DNA of 64,000 bases from Nitrospirota bacterium (GTDB lineage Bacteria > Nitrospirota_A > Leptospirillia > Leptospirillales > Leptospirillaceae), in NCBI GenBank assembly GCA_027335985.1, contig DAHWGX010000074.1:58680-122679 (forward strand). Reading direction: 5' to 3'. Shown piece after piece: positions 18,352-26,011 of this stretch (its first letter is position 1; each line of letters opens with the position of its first letter). The position numbers and the translations under genes are program-made. The notes under the pieces are model-generated. The model was given only the letters and a program-made list of their open reading frames with translations, was not told the DNA's origin and did no database searches.

Positions 18352-19740
18352 GTGAACGCTCCGCCGGGATTTTTCAGGCTGTGGCTGGGCCGGATCTTTT
18401 GGGGGCTGGTCGCCTCCGTTCCCCTCGGGGTGGTGGCCCTGGTTCTGCTCATGCTCTCGGCAGAGCTCCGTGGCCTCGACCGTGCCCGGACCGGCATCGA
18501 GGCTGCCAACAGCCTCCTCTCCTCGGCCATGAAGTCCGGAAAGCCCGAGGCAGTTCCCCTGGCAGTCAGGCAGATGGCCTCCGCGACAGGGACGACCCTC
18601 ATCCTGTTCAGAAATGATGGGACGCCGGCCTATTCCGACATGAGGGCCCTCGATCGCCTCAAGGCCTACACGGCGATTCCGGAAGAATGGAAAACCGCTC
18701 CACACACCCCCGACCTTTTTCTCTGGCCTCCGTCTTCCCTTCCCAGGCCCCTGGTTCATGAAGTCGACCGGATCTTTTCGAACCGATCGGCCCACCTCGT
18801 GACCGATTCCCGGGGCCGGGCGAGCCCCATGGCCATCGGTGGCGGGTACGCCATCTGGACGAAATCCATCACGAACCATACTACCTGCGCCCGCTGTCAC
18901 GGGTTCGACCGTGAGGTTCTGGGCCATTGGGTGGCGGTGGCCTCCGTCTCTTCCGTCGCGAGTCGTCGGGGAACCGTCCTCTGGGGCTTCTGGCCCCTTC
19001 CGGGGATCAACCAGAGGATTCTTTTCGGGGGAACCGTCTCCATTGTCCTTTTCTCGATCTTCCTGGTATCTTTGGCCGAAACATGGACGCTTCGCCGGGG
19101 ACTGGCGGGGAAAAAGGGAAAAAAGCCGGCGGGCAAGAAGGGAGGCGAGGCGCCGGAGGGGCCGATCTTTGCCCGGGAGTCTCCGCCTTCGGAGGCGGAC
19201 GAAGATGAGGAGATGACGGTTTCCCACGAGGGTTGGGAGGAGCTTCATCGTCGCCTCGAGACGCTCGACCAGTCGGTCCTGGCCCTGGCAAATGAAATTC
19301 CAAGGGCCGGAGTCCTTCCCCAGCAACACCCCGACGAGAGGATCGCCGTCCATGCGACCCTGGGGGATCTTCTCTCCGACTGGAGCGACCGATTCGAACT
19401 GGCCCTGCAGGAGCTCGGTGCTCATCCGGCCCTGGCCTCCGACCCCCTTCTGCTCCGGTATCTCGATAAGGTCCGGGAGTTTCGGGCCCAGGCGGTTTCC
19501 TTTGCCGACATGGCTTCCCAGGACACCGAGGAAAAATCCTTCGGGGTTCTCAAGGCGCCTTTTTTCGAATCCCTCTCCGATGAACAGAAGGACTGGACGG
19601 ATCGGCTGAGATCGGTCCTGGGCCACCTGCATGCCGAGATCCGTGCCATGGAGGGAATCAGCAAGACAGGCCTCGCCCGGACGGAGATCCCCAGGGAGAA
19701 CTCCGAAAGCGGGAAAAGGGACGCTCAGGGGCAGGGATAA
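18352..19740 (+). CDS. Membrane protein with periplasmic c-type haem site
   Basis: A 462-residue protein. A first membrane helix (about 12-38) is followed by a roughly 170-residue periplasmic domain with one haem-attachment motif CARCH (Cys179, Cys182, His183). A second helix comes next (about 213-238), then a cytoplasmic part with a Lys/Gly linker and a helical domain (about 285-440). This layout resembles haem-c sensor proteins of the DUF3365/Tll0287-like type, though no HAMP, kinase or cyclase domain is seen. The GTG start has AAAGGGGGG upstream. It is last in the purine operon. A redox or NO sensing role is inference. Confidence 0.7.
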   Translation: MNAPPGFFRLWLGRIFWGLVASVPLGVVALVLLMLSAELRGLDRARTGIEAANSLLSSAMKSGKPEAVPLAVRQMASATGTTLILFRNDGTPAYSDMRALDRLKAYTAIPEEWKTAPHTPDLFLWPPSSLPRPLVHEVDRIFSNRSAHLVTDSRGRASPMAIGGGYAIWTKSITNHTTCARCHGFDREVLGHWVAVASVSSVASRRGTVLWGFWPLPGINQRILFGGTVSIVLFSIFLVSLAETWTLRRGLAGKKGKKPAGKKGGEAPEGPIFARESPPSEADEDEEMTVSHEGWEELHRRLETLDQSVLALANEIPRAGVLPQQHPDERIAVHATLGDLLSDWSDRFELALQELGAHPALASDPLLLRYLDKVREFRAQAVSFADMASQDTEEKSFGVLKAPFFESLSDEQKDWTDRLRSVLGHLHAEIRAMEGISKTGLARTEIPRENSESGKRDAQGQG

Positions 19741-19816
19741 TCCGGCCGGGCAATTATAGGGGGTGGCGCGCCTTTTTCACCCTTTTTCAGTCTGCCGGAA
19801 AAGGAACGGACGTCAG

Positions 19817-20719
19817 ATGGACTTTCAGGATGGGGCAGAAAGCCCCTTTCTTCTTTTTCATTGCGGGACAGGATCGACGTTGACACCGTCTGCGAGGGAT
19901 TTCCTCAAGGAGATGATGACGGAGCTCGAACCGCGTCTCTCGGAGGGCGAAGGAGCCCTTGAGCTCGCCGTCCGGTGTGTGGACCGTCTTGAGGACTCCG
20001 GCCTTTTCAATGCGGGGAAAGGGGCGATATCCCAGTCGGACGGGGTCGTCCGCCGGGATGCGGGAGTGATGGACGGAAGGAGCCTGGAGGCCCTGGGAAT
20101 CAGCCAGGTCCGGGGGATACCCTCGATGGCCCGCCTCGTGGCCGCTCTCATGGGTCGGAGTGGCCATGTCCATCTGTCTGGAACGATGGTCGAGCGGTGG
20201 GCCGGTCGCCATGGGTGGACTCCTGGGCTTCCGGAAGAGGAGCGCGATCCGACCCTTTGCTGGGAGAGGGCCCCGGGGCTTGCGGGTGAGGGGACCGTCG
20301 GCTGTGTGGCCCGGGACCTCCAGCGGAATCTTGCGGCCGTCACATCGACGGGAGGTATCGGTCGAATGTGGCCGGGGCGTGTCGGAGACAGTCCGATCGT
20401 GGGGGGCGGGTTCTACGCAGACAACGAGCGGGGGGCGATCTCCATGACCGGGGTGGGGGAGGCCATACTGAAGGCCGGAGGGGGTGGAGCCCTCATTGCC
20501 CTCCTCGCCGGAGCGTCCGGTGAGAATCGCGACCGGATTCTTTCGGAATTCCTTGAGCGAATCCGTGCACGATTCGGAGGGGAGGCCGGATGTGTCGGCA
20601 TCGACCGGGACGGAGGATACTTTGCCGCTCATTCCTCTCACCGCATGGTGCACGGTTTTCTAAAAAAGGGGCGCCATCATGTGAGCGACCAGGGATCAGG
20701 CTACAGGGATCTCGACTGA
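19817..20719 (+). CDS. Isoaspartyl peptidase / type 2 L-asparaginase
   Basis: A 300-residue Ntn-hydrolase precursor of the plant-type asparaginase family. The cleavage and nucleophile site is GEGTVGCVARD, where Thr becomes the new N-terminus of the beta chain; LAAVTSTGGIGRMWPGRVGD and GVGEAIL follow as in the family. FNAGKGAISQSDG is the alpha-chain signature. It removes isoaspartyl dipeptides or asparagine amide. The ATG at 19817 is chosen; a GTG at 19763 in frame is possible. Confidence 0.9.
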   Translation: MDFQDGAESPFLLFHCGTGSTLTPSARDFLKEMMTELEPRLSEGEGALELAVRCVDRLEDSGLFNAGKGAISQSDGVVRRDAGVMDGRSLEALGISQVRGIPSMARLVAALMGRSGHVHLSGTMVERWAGRHGWTPGLPEEERDPTLCWERAPGLAGEGTVGCVARDLQRNLAAVTSTGGIGRMWPGRVGDSPIVGGGFYADNERGAISMTGVGEAILKAGGGGALIALLAGASGENRDRILSEFLERIRARFGGEAGCVGIDRDGGYFAAHSSHRMVHGFLKKGRHHVSDQGSGYRDLD

Positions 20720-20844
20720 ATCGTTCGGATGGAGGCGTTGTTTTGGGGCCAGCTGGGACTTTATAATGAAAAGAGCTGCGATCCGGTGTCTCTCCCGCAA
20801 GCGAGGGGCCCTGAGAAATTCATCATCTTCCAGGAGACGACCCC

Positions 20845-21018
20845 ATGCCTCATCCCTTTTTCGATTACGATCCCGCCGAAGATATCGATATTCCCTATGC
20901 CCAGCTGAAGACGGACGGTCCCGAATGTCCTTTTTGCGGAGAGGCGACCATGCTTGTCGATGGTGATTTCGTCTGTCTCGAATGCAACGGGGGCTGGTAT
21001 GGTCCGGAGGTTGGCTGA
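20845..21018 (+). CDS. 57-residue zinc-ribbon protein
   Basis: A short gene with AGGAG 8 bases upstream of its ATG. The acidic N-terminus is followed by ECPFCGEATMLVDGDFVCLE and then CNGGWYGPEVG. The four cysteines (CPFC and CLEC) form a likely zinc ribbon. A second copy of the same design lies at 25792-25962 on the minus strand, sharing the DGDF-C, CNGG and YGPE-x-G signatures. The function is unknown; zinc ribbons of this size bind nucleic acid or protein. Confidence 0.75.
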   Translation: MPHPFFDYDPAEDIDIPYAQLKTDGPECPFCGEATMLVDGDFVCLECNGGWYGPEVG

Positions 21019-21044
21019 TCTCCTCCGGTTTGAGGCGGACAGGC

Positions 21045-21073
21045 TTGACTTGTCCTGTATTCCTGCGTAACAT
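21045..21073 (+). promoter_or_regulatory. Possible promoter of tRNA-Arg
   Basis: TTGACT (21045-21050) and TAACAT (21068-21073) are exactly 17 bases apart, upstream of the tRNA. A hairpin with a T-rich tail lies between promoter and tRNA, so one of the two calls may be wrong or the hairpin may belong to the tRNA leader. Confidence 0.4.
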
Positions 21074-21085
21074 CCTTGGTCATGA

Positions 21086-21115
21086 GGCCCCGGTTTCTTT
21101 CGGGGCCCTTTCCTT
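21086..21115 (+). terminator. Hairpin with T-rich tail after the zinc-ribbon gene
   Basis: GGCCCCG (21086-21092) pairs with CGGGGCC (21101-21107) and is followed by CTTTCCTTT. It would end transcription of the asparaginase/zinc-ribbon genes before the tRNA. Confidence 0.55.
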
Positions 21116-21145
21116 TATGAGATTATCGAAGACTCAAAGCTGTTT

Positions 21146-21222
21146 GCCCCCGTAGCTCAGGTGGACAGAGCAGAGGTTTCCTAAACCTTTGGCCGGGTGT
21201 TCAAATCACCCCGGGGGCACCA
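21146..21222 (+). tRNA. tRNA-Arg (anticodon CCU)
   Basis: A complete cloverleaf. Acceptor arm GCCCCCG pairs with CGGGGGC (21212-21218). The D arm is GCTC/GAGC. The anticodon stem GAGGT/ACCTT encloses the loop TTCCTAA with anticodon CCT. The T arm is GGGTG TTCAAAT CACCC. The CCA end is encoded (21220-21222). It reads AGG codons. Confidence 0.93.
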
Positions 21223-21414
21223 ATCCTTGGCTCAAAAATCCCTATCAGACGAAGATATTTCACGCCATAGCCCGCTATTCTTCTGGACTCTTCCGATGCC
21301 CTGACATATTTTTTGATTTTCAGAACGGCCCTGTGCTGGAAAATCGGCCCACATGGGTGGGATCCATGAGAGTTCCTGTCCTGATGCGAATTTTTGCAGA
21401 GGGCGTCCAGGAGG

Positions 21415-21452
21415 GAAAAGAAAAAAGAGAGAGGCCGAAAAGGCCTCTCTCT
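21415..21452 (-). terminator. Strong intrinsic terminator (minus strand)
   Basis: GAGAGAGGCC (21427-21436) and GGCCTCTCTC (21442-21451) form a 10-base stem with a 5-base loop. Read on the minus strand it is followed by six T (21426-21421). It ends the 41-residue membrane protein gene at 21492-21617. Confidence 0.85.
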
Positions 21453-21491
21453 AGGATAATCAAGCAATCATGGCAGAATATGAATCGTCGA

Positions 21492-21617
21492 TCAGGACTT
21501 GATGCGGGATTTGTTGTCGCTTTTTCCGAACATGTAAATCAGGAAGCCTACGCCTACCAAATATGAGAAAAGAACAAGAAAGATACTGATCGGGCTTGCT
21601 GAGGGTCCAAGTCCCAT
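21492..21617 (-). CDS. 41-residue single-helix membrane protein
   Basis: A small protein with one hydrophobic segment (about residues 9-28) and a basic tail ending KSRIKS. The start at 21617 is set by AAGGGAGG six bases upstream; an upstream in-frame ATG gives 63 residues but has no such site. A strong terminator follows 40 bases downstream. I do not recognise it. Size and topology resemble small accessory subunits of membrane complexes. Confidence 0.6.
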   Translation of the reverse strand: MGLGPSASPISIFLVLFSYLVGVGFLIYMFGKSDNKSRIKS

Positions 21618-21858
21618 GTCGGCCTCCCTTTCACAGATGGTTTCGCCAGTCCTCCGGTCCAATACCGAGGATTGTTTCATCATACATGACAGAATCTATC
21701 TTGTCTTCATGTTTTTTTAAATCCAGTTTCTTTTGTGGAACATTTTTTTATTAGTGTGAAACGGAAATGATTTGAGGCCCGACCTCTTTGGGAGAAAAGT
21801 CTCGCAATCTGCTTTTCTTGTCGTGCGGGATGGAGGATCGTTGATAAGACAGGGCGGG

Positions 21859-22518
21859 TCAGGGCTTCCATAGCTCCGGATAGAGTCGTTTCAATGCGGC
21901 GAGTTTCGGGAGGTCGTGATAGACGATGTAGGGGTAGTTTGGATGCTCTTCCAGAAAATTTTGATGGTAGTCTTCGGCAGGGTAAAAGACATCGAGCGGA
22001 AGGATCTCGGTGGCGATTGGCCGCTTGAAGAGACCTGAGCGGTCGAGCTGGTCGATATAGGCCTTCGAAACCCCCCCCTGCTCCTGGCTGAGAGTAAAGA
22101 TCACGGATCGGTATTGCGATCCGATATCGGGTCCCTGGCGATCTACTTCCGTCGGATCGTGTGCGACAGAGAAGAAAATCCGAAGAAGTGTTCCGAATGA
22201 AACGACACCGGCATCGTAGGTGACTTCGACCGATTCGGCATGGCCGGTACGTCCTGTGCAGACGATATCGTAATGAGCCGTTTCGGCCGCCCCTCCAGCA
22301 TAGCCGGAGCGGACTTCCGTCACCCCCCGAACATGTTTGTATACGGCGTCGACTCCCCAGAAGCACCCTCCGGCCAGAACGGCTTTCTGGAGGCCTGTGG
22401 AGGCGTCGTCCTCTTCTGGGACGGGAAGGGGGCTGTCTGTCGTCGGGGAAGCGCCTGAGCATCCGATGCCGGCCATGAGGAAAAAGGTACCGGAGAGCAA
22501 GGTGTGGGAAAGGCTCAT
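21859..22518 (-). CDS. msrA: Peptide methionine-S-sulfoxide reductase, lipoprotein
   Basis: A 219-residue MsrA. The N-terminus is a signal peptide with a lipobox-like LMAGIGCSG, so the enzyme is probably anchored in the envelope. The catalytic motif is GGCFWGVDAVYKHVRGV, with the Cys in GCFWG. YPAEDYHQNFLEEHP is the usual downstream motif. The ATG overlaps the msrB stop (ATGA). It repairs S-epimers of oxidised methionine. Confidence 0.94.
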   Translation of the reverse strand: MSLSHTLLSGTFFLMAGIGCSGASPTTDSPLPVPEEDDASTGLQKAVLAGGCFWGVDAVYKHVRGVTEVRSGYAGGAAETAHYDIVCTGRTGHAESVEVTYDAGVVSFGTLLRIFFSVAHDPTEVDRQGPDIGSQYRSVIFTLSQEQGGVSKAYIDQLDRSGLFKRPIATEILPLDVFYPAEDYHQNFLEEHPNYPYIVYHDLPKLAALKRLYPELWKP

Positions 22519-23012
22519 GGGCGTCCCCCAGGTGGAGGCATGAAGGGAACGAAGTTGAGCGCGGCCATATTGATGCAGTACCGGAGACCCGTCGGCTGGG
22601 GGCCGTCATTGAAGACGTGGCCGAGATGGGCGTCACAAAGGGCACAGAGGACCTCCGTTCGTCGCATGCCGTAGCTCGCGTCCTCTTTTCGCTGTATGTT
22701 TTCAGGCGTCAGTGGATCCCAGAAACTGGGCCATCCCGTTCCCGAGTCGAATTTTGTTTCGGAAGAAAAGAGAGCCGTGCCACAGCAGATGCACCGGTAA
22801 AGTCCCGATTCTTTCCGGGCAAATCCGGGATCGGAAAAAGGCCGCTCGGTAGCATGCTTGCGCGTCACATCATAGGACAGGGGGGAGAGGACCTTCTGCC
22901 AGTGCGGATCGTCGTACACTTTGGGTTTTCTGGCCGGACCGACCGGTGTACCGTCGTCGGAAAACTCGATGATGGTGACAGGGTCGGAGGAGGCGGAGTC
23001 GTCTGGACGCAT
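22515..23012 (-). CDS. msrB: Peptide methionine-R-sulfoxide reductase
   Basis: A 165-residue MsrB. Two CxxC pairs (CICC and CALC) form the zinc site. FDSGTGWPSFWDPL and GHVFNDGPQPTGLRYCINMAAL carry the active centre, with the catalytic Cys in RYCINMAAL. The start at 23012 is chosen; 12 more residues are possible upstream. No signal peptide is seen, unlike MsrA next to it. Confidence 0.93.
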   Translation of the reverse strand: MRPDDSASSDPVTIIEFSDDGTPVGPARKPKVYDDPHWQKVLSPLSYDVTRKHATERPFSDPGFARKESGLYRCICCGTALFSSETKFDSGTGWPSFWDPLTPENIQRKEDASYGMRRTEVLCALCDAHLGHVFNDGPQPTGLRYCINMAALNFVPFMPPPGGRP

Positions 23013-23367
23013 GAAAAGAAACCTCGTTGAAGTATGGTGCCGGGCCATGAATGGTCACGAACACGTCGGCCCCGAAATCGGATCTCATTTGACGATAACC
23101 GGGCCCCTGCTCGAGGTCAAGGGAGGGCAATCTCAGATCCATGGGGTCGGAGGCGACCTTCCAGTGAAAAAAGAAGCAGATCTTTGGCAATCCGCCCCGG
23201 TATCCGGACATCATTCTGGACGGTTTTTTCTCCTCTGAGAGACTGCCCACACGTCAGGCTTTACGGAGCTGGTGGCCGGGTGCCAAGGGACGACCAGAGT
23301 GGCACGCTCAAGGTCGTCAGCGTCGCAGGCGAATCGGCCAAGACAGGGAGGTAGCTCCCGAACAGAA
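23013..23367. other. Intergenic stretch without recognisable features
   Basis: This holds the upstream region of msrB and the downstream end of the channel gene. Open frames here are short, lack ribosome sites and have no recognisable motifs. I see no RNA gene, terminator or repeat. Confidence 0.5.
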
Positions 23368-24627
23368 TTAGGAGCGACTTTCATTTGTTGCCTCCTGGTC
23401 GCCCTGCATGCGTCTGTCGAGAAAGAGAGCCTTGCGGAGAAAGTTCTCCCCGTCGATTTTTTCGTTGTTCAAGGCCATGGCGATCAGTTCGCCCCCGATC
23501 ATTTCGGGGGAAAGGATCATGTCCGGAGAGACGGAACGGATTCGGGAGAAGCTGGCCCGGCTCCGGACGGAGACGATGGTCCGGGCCTTTGAGCCGATGT
23601 CCCGGGCGGCCAGGACCACAAAGGCGTTCTCCGCATCCTCCTCGAGGAGGGCTAGGATGGCCTGGGCCTCCAGGGCTCCGGCCTTCTTCAGGATGTCTCC
23701 GTCGGTGGGGTCTCCTTCCACCTGGTCAGCCCCCGTGAAGGGAGCATCCTCCAGAAGGCGGGGAACGATGAGCGTAACGGGAAGATGACGTGAGGAAAGT
23801 TCCTGAAAAACATGGCGGGCCAGGCTTCCGGTCCCGACCAGGATGTAGTGGTCCTTGCGTGGCATTTTCTGTTTCTCCGGGATGAGAACCTTTTTGAGGC
23901 GTTCGTTGATGAGGGGAATGAGGACGGATGAAATGGAGGCGCTGAAGACGGTGATGCCGAAGATGACCATGCTCACCACAAATAGCCGGGCGTCGTCCGT
24001 CTTTGGAACGATATCCCCGTATCCTACCGTCGCCATGGTGATCACGGCAAAATAAAAGGCGGTGACCAGTGAGGTGATGTGAGGGGTGAATCCCTTGCCC
24101 AGGATGAAGGATCCGAAGATCCCGTATCCCATGAGCAGGAGGATGCTGAGGAGGGAAAAGAAGGAACCGGTGGAGACGGTGGACTGATCGAAGGACTTTC
24201 GTGCGAGGAGAAGCCCCGCCAGCAAAAGGAGAATGAATCCCAGATGGACAAAGGAAATGGGGCTCGTCCTCAGGAGGACCACGAGGGACAGTGCGGAAAA
24301 AAGGACGGTGACCACCCAGGCGAATCGGGAGCGGAGAAGGAGTCCGATGGACATGAAAAGCTGGACAAGGCCGATGACTGTCTGGGGGACCCCGCCCGGG
24401 ATATGAAAGACAACCGGAAGATGGGCGAAGTCCTGGGCGGGCCCGAACGTCTGGAGATGCGTCTGGATGATGCGGATCTGGTCGAGGAGGGGAAGGACGT
24501 TCTTTAAGCCATAGAGTCCCACGATGCAGGCCAGAATGACGTGGGGGAAGAGCCGGGAGCCCCCGGGAGTCCTTTGGAGGCGTCGTTCAAACCACTCCCG
24601 GACCCGGGCAATGCTCCTCTTGTTCAC
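23368..24627 (-). CDS. Kch-like potassium channel with RCK domain
   Basis: A 419-residue membrane protein, the same size as E. coli Kch (417). Six hydrophobic segments come first. The pore has the K+ selectivity filter TVGYGD after YFAVITMA. The C-terminal TrkA-N/RCK domain begins DHYILVGTGSLARHVFQEL, a Rossmann-type nucleotide site. The start is the GTG at 24627, with AGGGGAG five bases upstream; a TTG seven codons earlier is less likely. Confidence 0.88.
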   Translation of the reverse strand: MNKRSIARVREWFERRLQRTPGGSRLFPHVILACIVGLYGLKNVLPLLDQIRIIQTHLQTFGPAQDFAHLPVVFHIPGGVPQTVIGLVQLFMSIGLLLRSRFAWVVTVLFSALSLVVLLRTSPISFVHLGFILLLLAGLLLARKSFDQSTVSTGSFFSLLSILLLMGYGIFGSFILGKGFTPHITSLVTAFYFAVITMATVGYGDIVPKTDDARLFVVSMVIFGITVFSASISSVLIPLINERLKKVLIPEKQKMPRKDHYILVGTGSLARHVFQELSSRHLPVTLIVPRLLEDAPFTGADQVEGDPTDGDILKKAGALEAQAILALLEEDAENAFVVLAARDIGSKARTIVSVRSRASFSRIRSVSPDMILSPEMIGGELIAMALNNEKIDGENFLRKALFLDRRMQGDQEATNESRS

Positions 24628-24748
24628 CTTTGCTCCCCTATGGTCCAATCTTTGGTATCATGAAACGAATGTGCGTCGAAAAACGATAGACGATCCGGTT
24701 TCCGTAGGCAAGGAGTTCGACCGGATCCAGAGGAAAAGGCGGAATGGC

Positions 24749-25093
24749 ATGCTCATGATTCTTCTCAGGCTCCTTGTGAATGCCCTTATCATCTTTGCCG
24801 TTTCACGAATGGTCCGTGGGGTTGAGATCCGGGGTTTCCCGACCGCCATCGCGGTCGCGGTGGTCCTCGGCTTCATCAACATACTGGTTCGTCCGCTCCT
24901 GGTCATCCTGACCCTTCCAATCACCCTCCTGACGCTGGGGCTTTTCATCTTTGTCCTGAACGCCCTGCTCCTGTGGGCCGTTTCGGCGGTCGTCCCCGGC
25001 TTCGAGATCCGGACGTTCACCGCGGCCCTTCTGGCGGCTTTTCTCATCAGTCTGGGAAGTCTTCTTGCATCCCTTCTGTTTCCCAAGGTATAG
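24749..25093 (+). CDS. Phage-holin-4/YvlD-type membrane protein
   Basis: A 114-residue protein with four membrane segments (about 2-21, 27-47, 52-74, 87-110). The opening LLVNALIIFAVSRMVRGVEI and the RPLLVILTLPITLLTLGLF stretch are typical of the COG1950 holin-IV/YvlD family. Despite the name, there is no sign of a phage here. The ATG at 24749 has AGGAAAAGG upstream. It is followed after two bases by the Crp/Fnr gene. Confidence 0.8.
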   Translation: MLMILLRLLVNALIIFAVSRMVRGVEIRGFPTAIAVAVVLGFINILVRPLLVILTLPITLLTLGLFIFVLNALLLWAVSAVVPGFEIRTFTAALLAAFLISLGSLLASLLFPKV

Positions 25094-25095
25094 GA

Positions 25096-25779
25096 ATGAG
25101 CCCCTCCCCCATGCCGGTATTCAGGGACTGGATGACCGCCACAAAGCCCGACCGGGAGGTCGAACTGAAGCGCAAGGGTGAAAGCCTCTTCCTGCAGGGC
25201 GATCCTTCAGACTACTTCTATGTCGTGACGGAAGGACGCATCCTTTTCGTCAAGGAAAGTCCCTTCGGGACGCCCATCGTTCTGGAGAGGCTTCTTCCCG
25301 GCGATTTTGTCGCCGGGTTCGCCGTTATCTTCGATTTCCCCTACCCGGCCGGGGCGATTGGGGACTGTCCGTCGAAGGCCGTCGGATATGCCAAGAAAAA
25401 TCTTCACGTAGCCCTCGAACGTGACAGGGAGCTTCGGAGGGAGGTCAACACTGAACTCGGAGACCGGTTCCGGATGTACCAGTCCCGCCTGCTTTATGCC
25501 CACATGCCGATCGAGGTCCGGCTTTCACAGGCCTTGGTGGCACTTTCCGGACGGAGCACCGATTCTCCACCCTTCACGCACACTGCGATCGGCTATCGGG
25601 ACTCGATCGCCATCACCCGGACCGTTTTGGCCCAGATGTGCCTGACCACGGTGGAAACGGCCATTCGGGTCACCCGCATGTGGGAGAAAACCGGAAAGCT
25701 CGACCTGTCCAGAAAAGGCATCGTCCGGATCGTCGATCCGGCATTCTTCGAGGGGATCGTCCGCGGACATTCGTTGTAG
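25096..25779 (+). CDS. Crp/Fnr-family transcription regulator
   Basis: A 227-residue regulator. The cyclic-nucleotide-binding beta-barrel spans about residues 20-105 (GESLFLQGDPSDYFYVVTEG). A dimer helix follows, then a C-terminal winged helix (about 150-215; TRTVLAQMCLTTVETAIRV resembles the recognition region). It lacks the FNR cysteine cluster, so it is not a classical oxygen-sensing FNR. The effector is unknown. It is co-transcribed with the holin-like gene. Confidence 0.82.
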   Translation: MSPSPMPVFRDWMTATKPDREVELKRKGESLFLQGDPSDYFYVVTEGRILFVKESPFGTPIVLERLLPGDFVAGFAVIFDFPYPAGAIGDCPSKAVGYAKKNLHVALERDRELRREVNTELGDRFRMYQSRLLYAHMPIEVRLSQALVALSGRSTDSPPFTHTAIGYRDSIAITRTVLAQMCLTTVETAIRVTRMWEKTGKLDLSRKGIVRIVDPAFFEGIVRGHSL

Positions 25780-25791
25780 CTTTAAGACCCT

Positions 25792-25962
25792 CTACCCCTC
25801 CTCAGGTCCGTACTCTCCTCCGTTGCATGCCACGCATATGAAATCCCCATCAAGCCAGCGCATCGGCTTTCCACAAACAGAACACGCTTTTTTCTTCATC
25901 GTTTCAAGGACCATGTCGTCCTGGACATCGATATCTTTTTTTTGAGGTTTTCCGGTAGTCAT
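25792..25962 (-). CDS. 56-residue zinc-ribbon protein, second copy
   Basis: A short gene with AAGGAGGG upstream of its ATG at 25962. The lysine/aspartate-rich N-terminus precedes CSVCGKPMRWLDGDFICVAC and then NGGEYGPEEG. Four cysteines (CSVC, CVAC) form a likely zinc ribbon. It is a paralogue of the 57-residue protein at 20845-21018; they agree closely over the last 30 residues and differ in the N-terminus. The function is unknown. Confidence 0.75.
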   Translation of the reverse strand: MTTGKPQKKDIDVQDDMVLETMKKKACSVCGKPMRWLDGDFICVACNGGEYGPEEG

Positions 25963-26011
25963 CGCTTTGCCCTCCTTGGATTATGGAGAAAGACTCAAGA
26001 CCCAACTGCCC

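Noticed and set aside
21189..21566. A 125-codon frame running out of tRNA-Arg
   Set aside because: It begins inside the tRNA, runs through a strong terminator and overlaps the small membrane gene; no ribosome site.
23013..23367. A riboswitch or small gene in the gap between msrB and the K+ channel
   Set aside because: No conserved riboswitch core, no T-run hairpin and no ribosome site before any short frame.
24749..25093. A prophage remnant, because of the holin-like protein
   Set aside because: The YvlD/holin-4 family is common in chromosomes, and no other phage gene is nearby.
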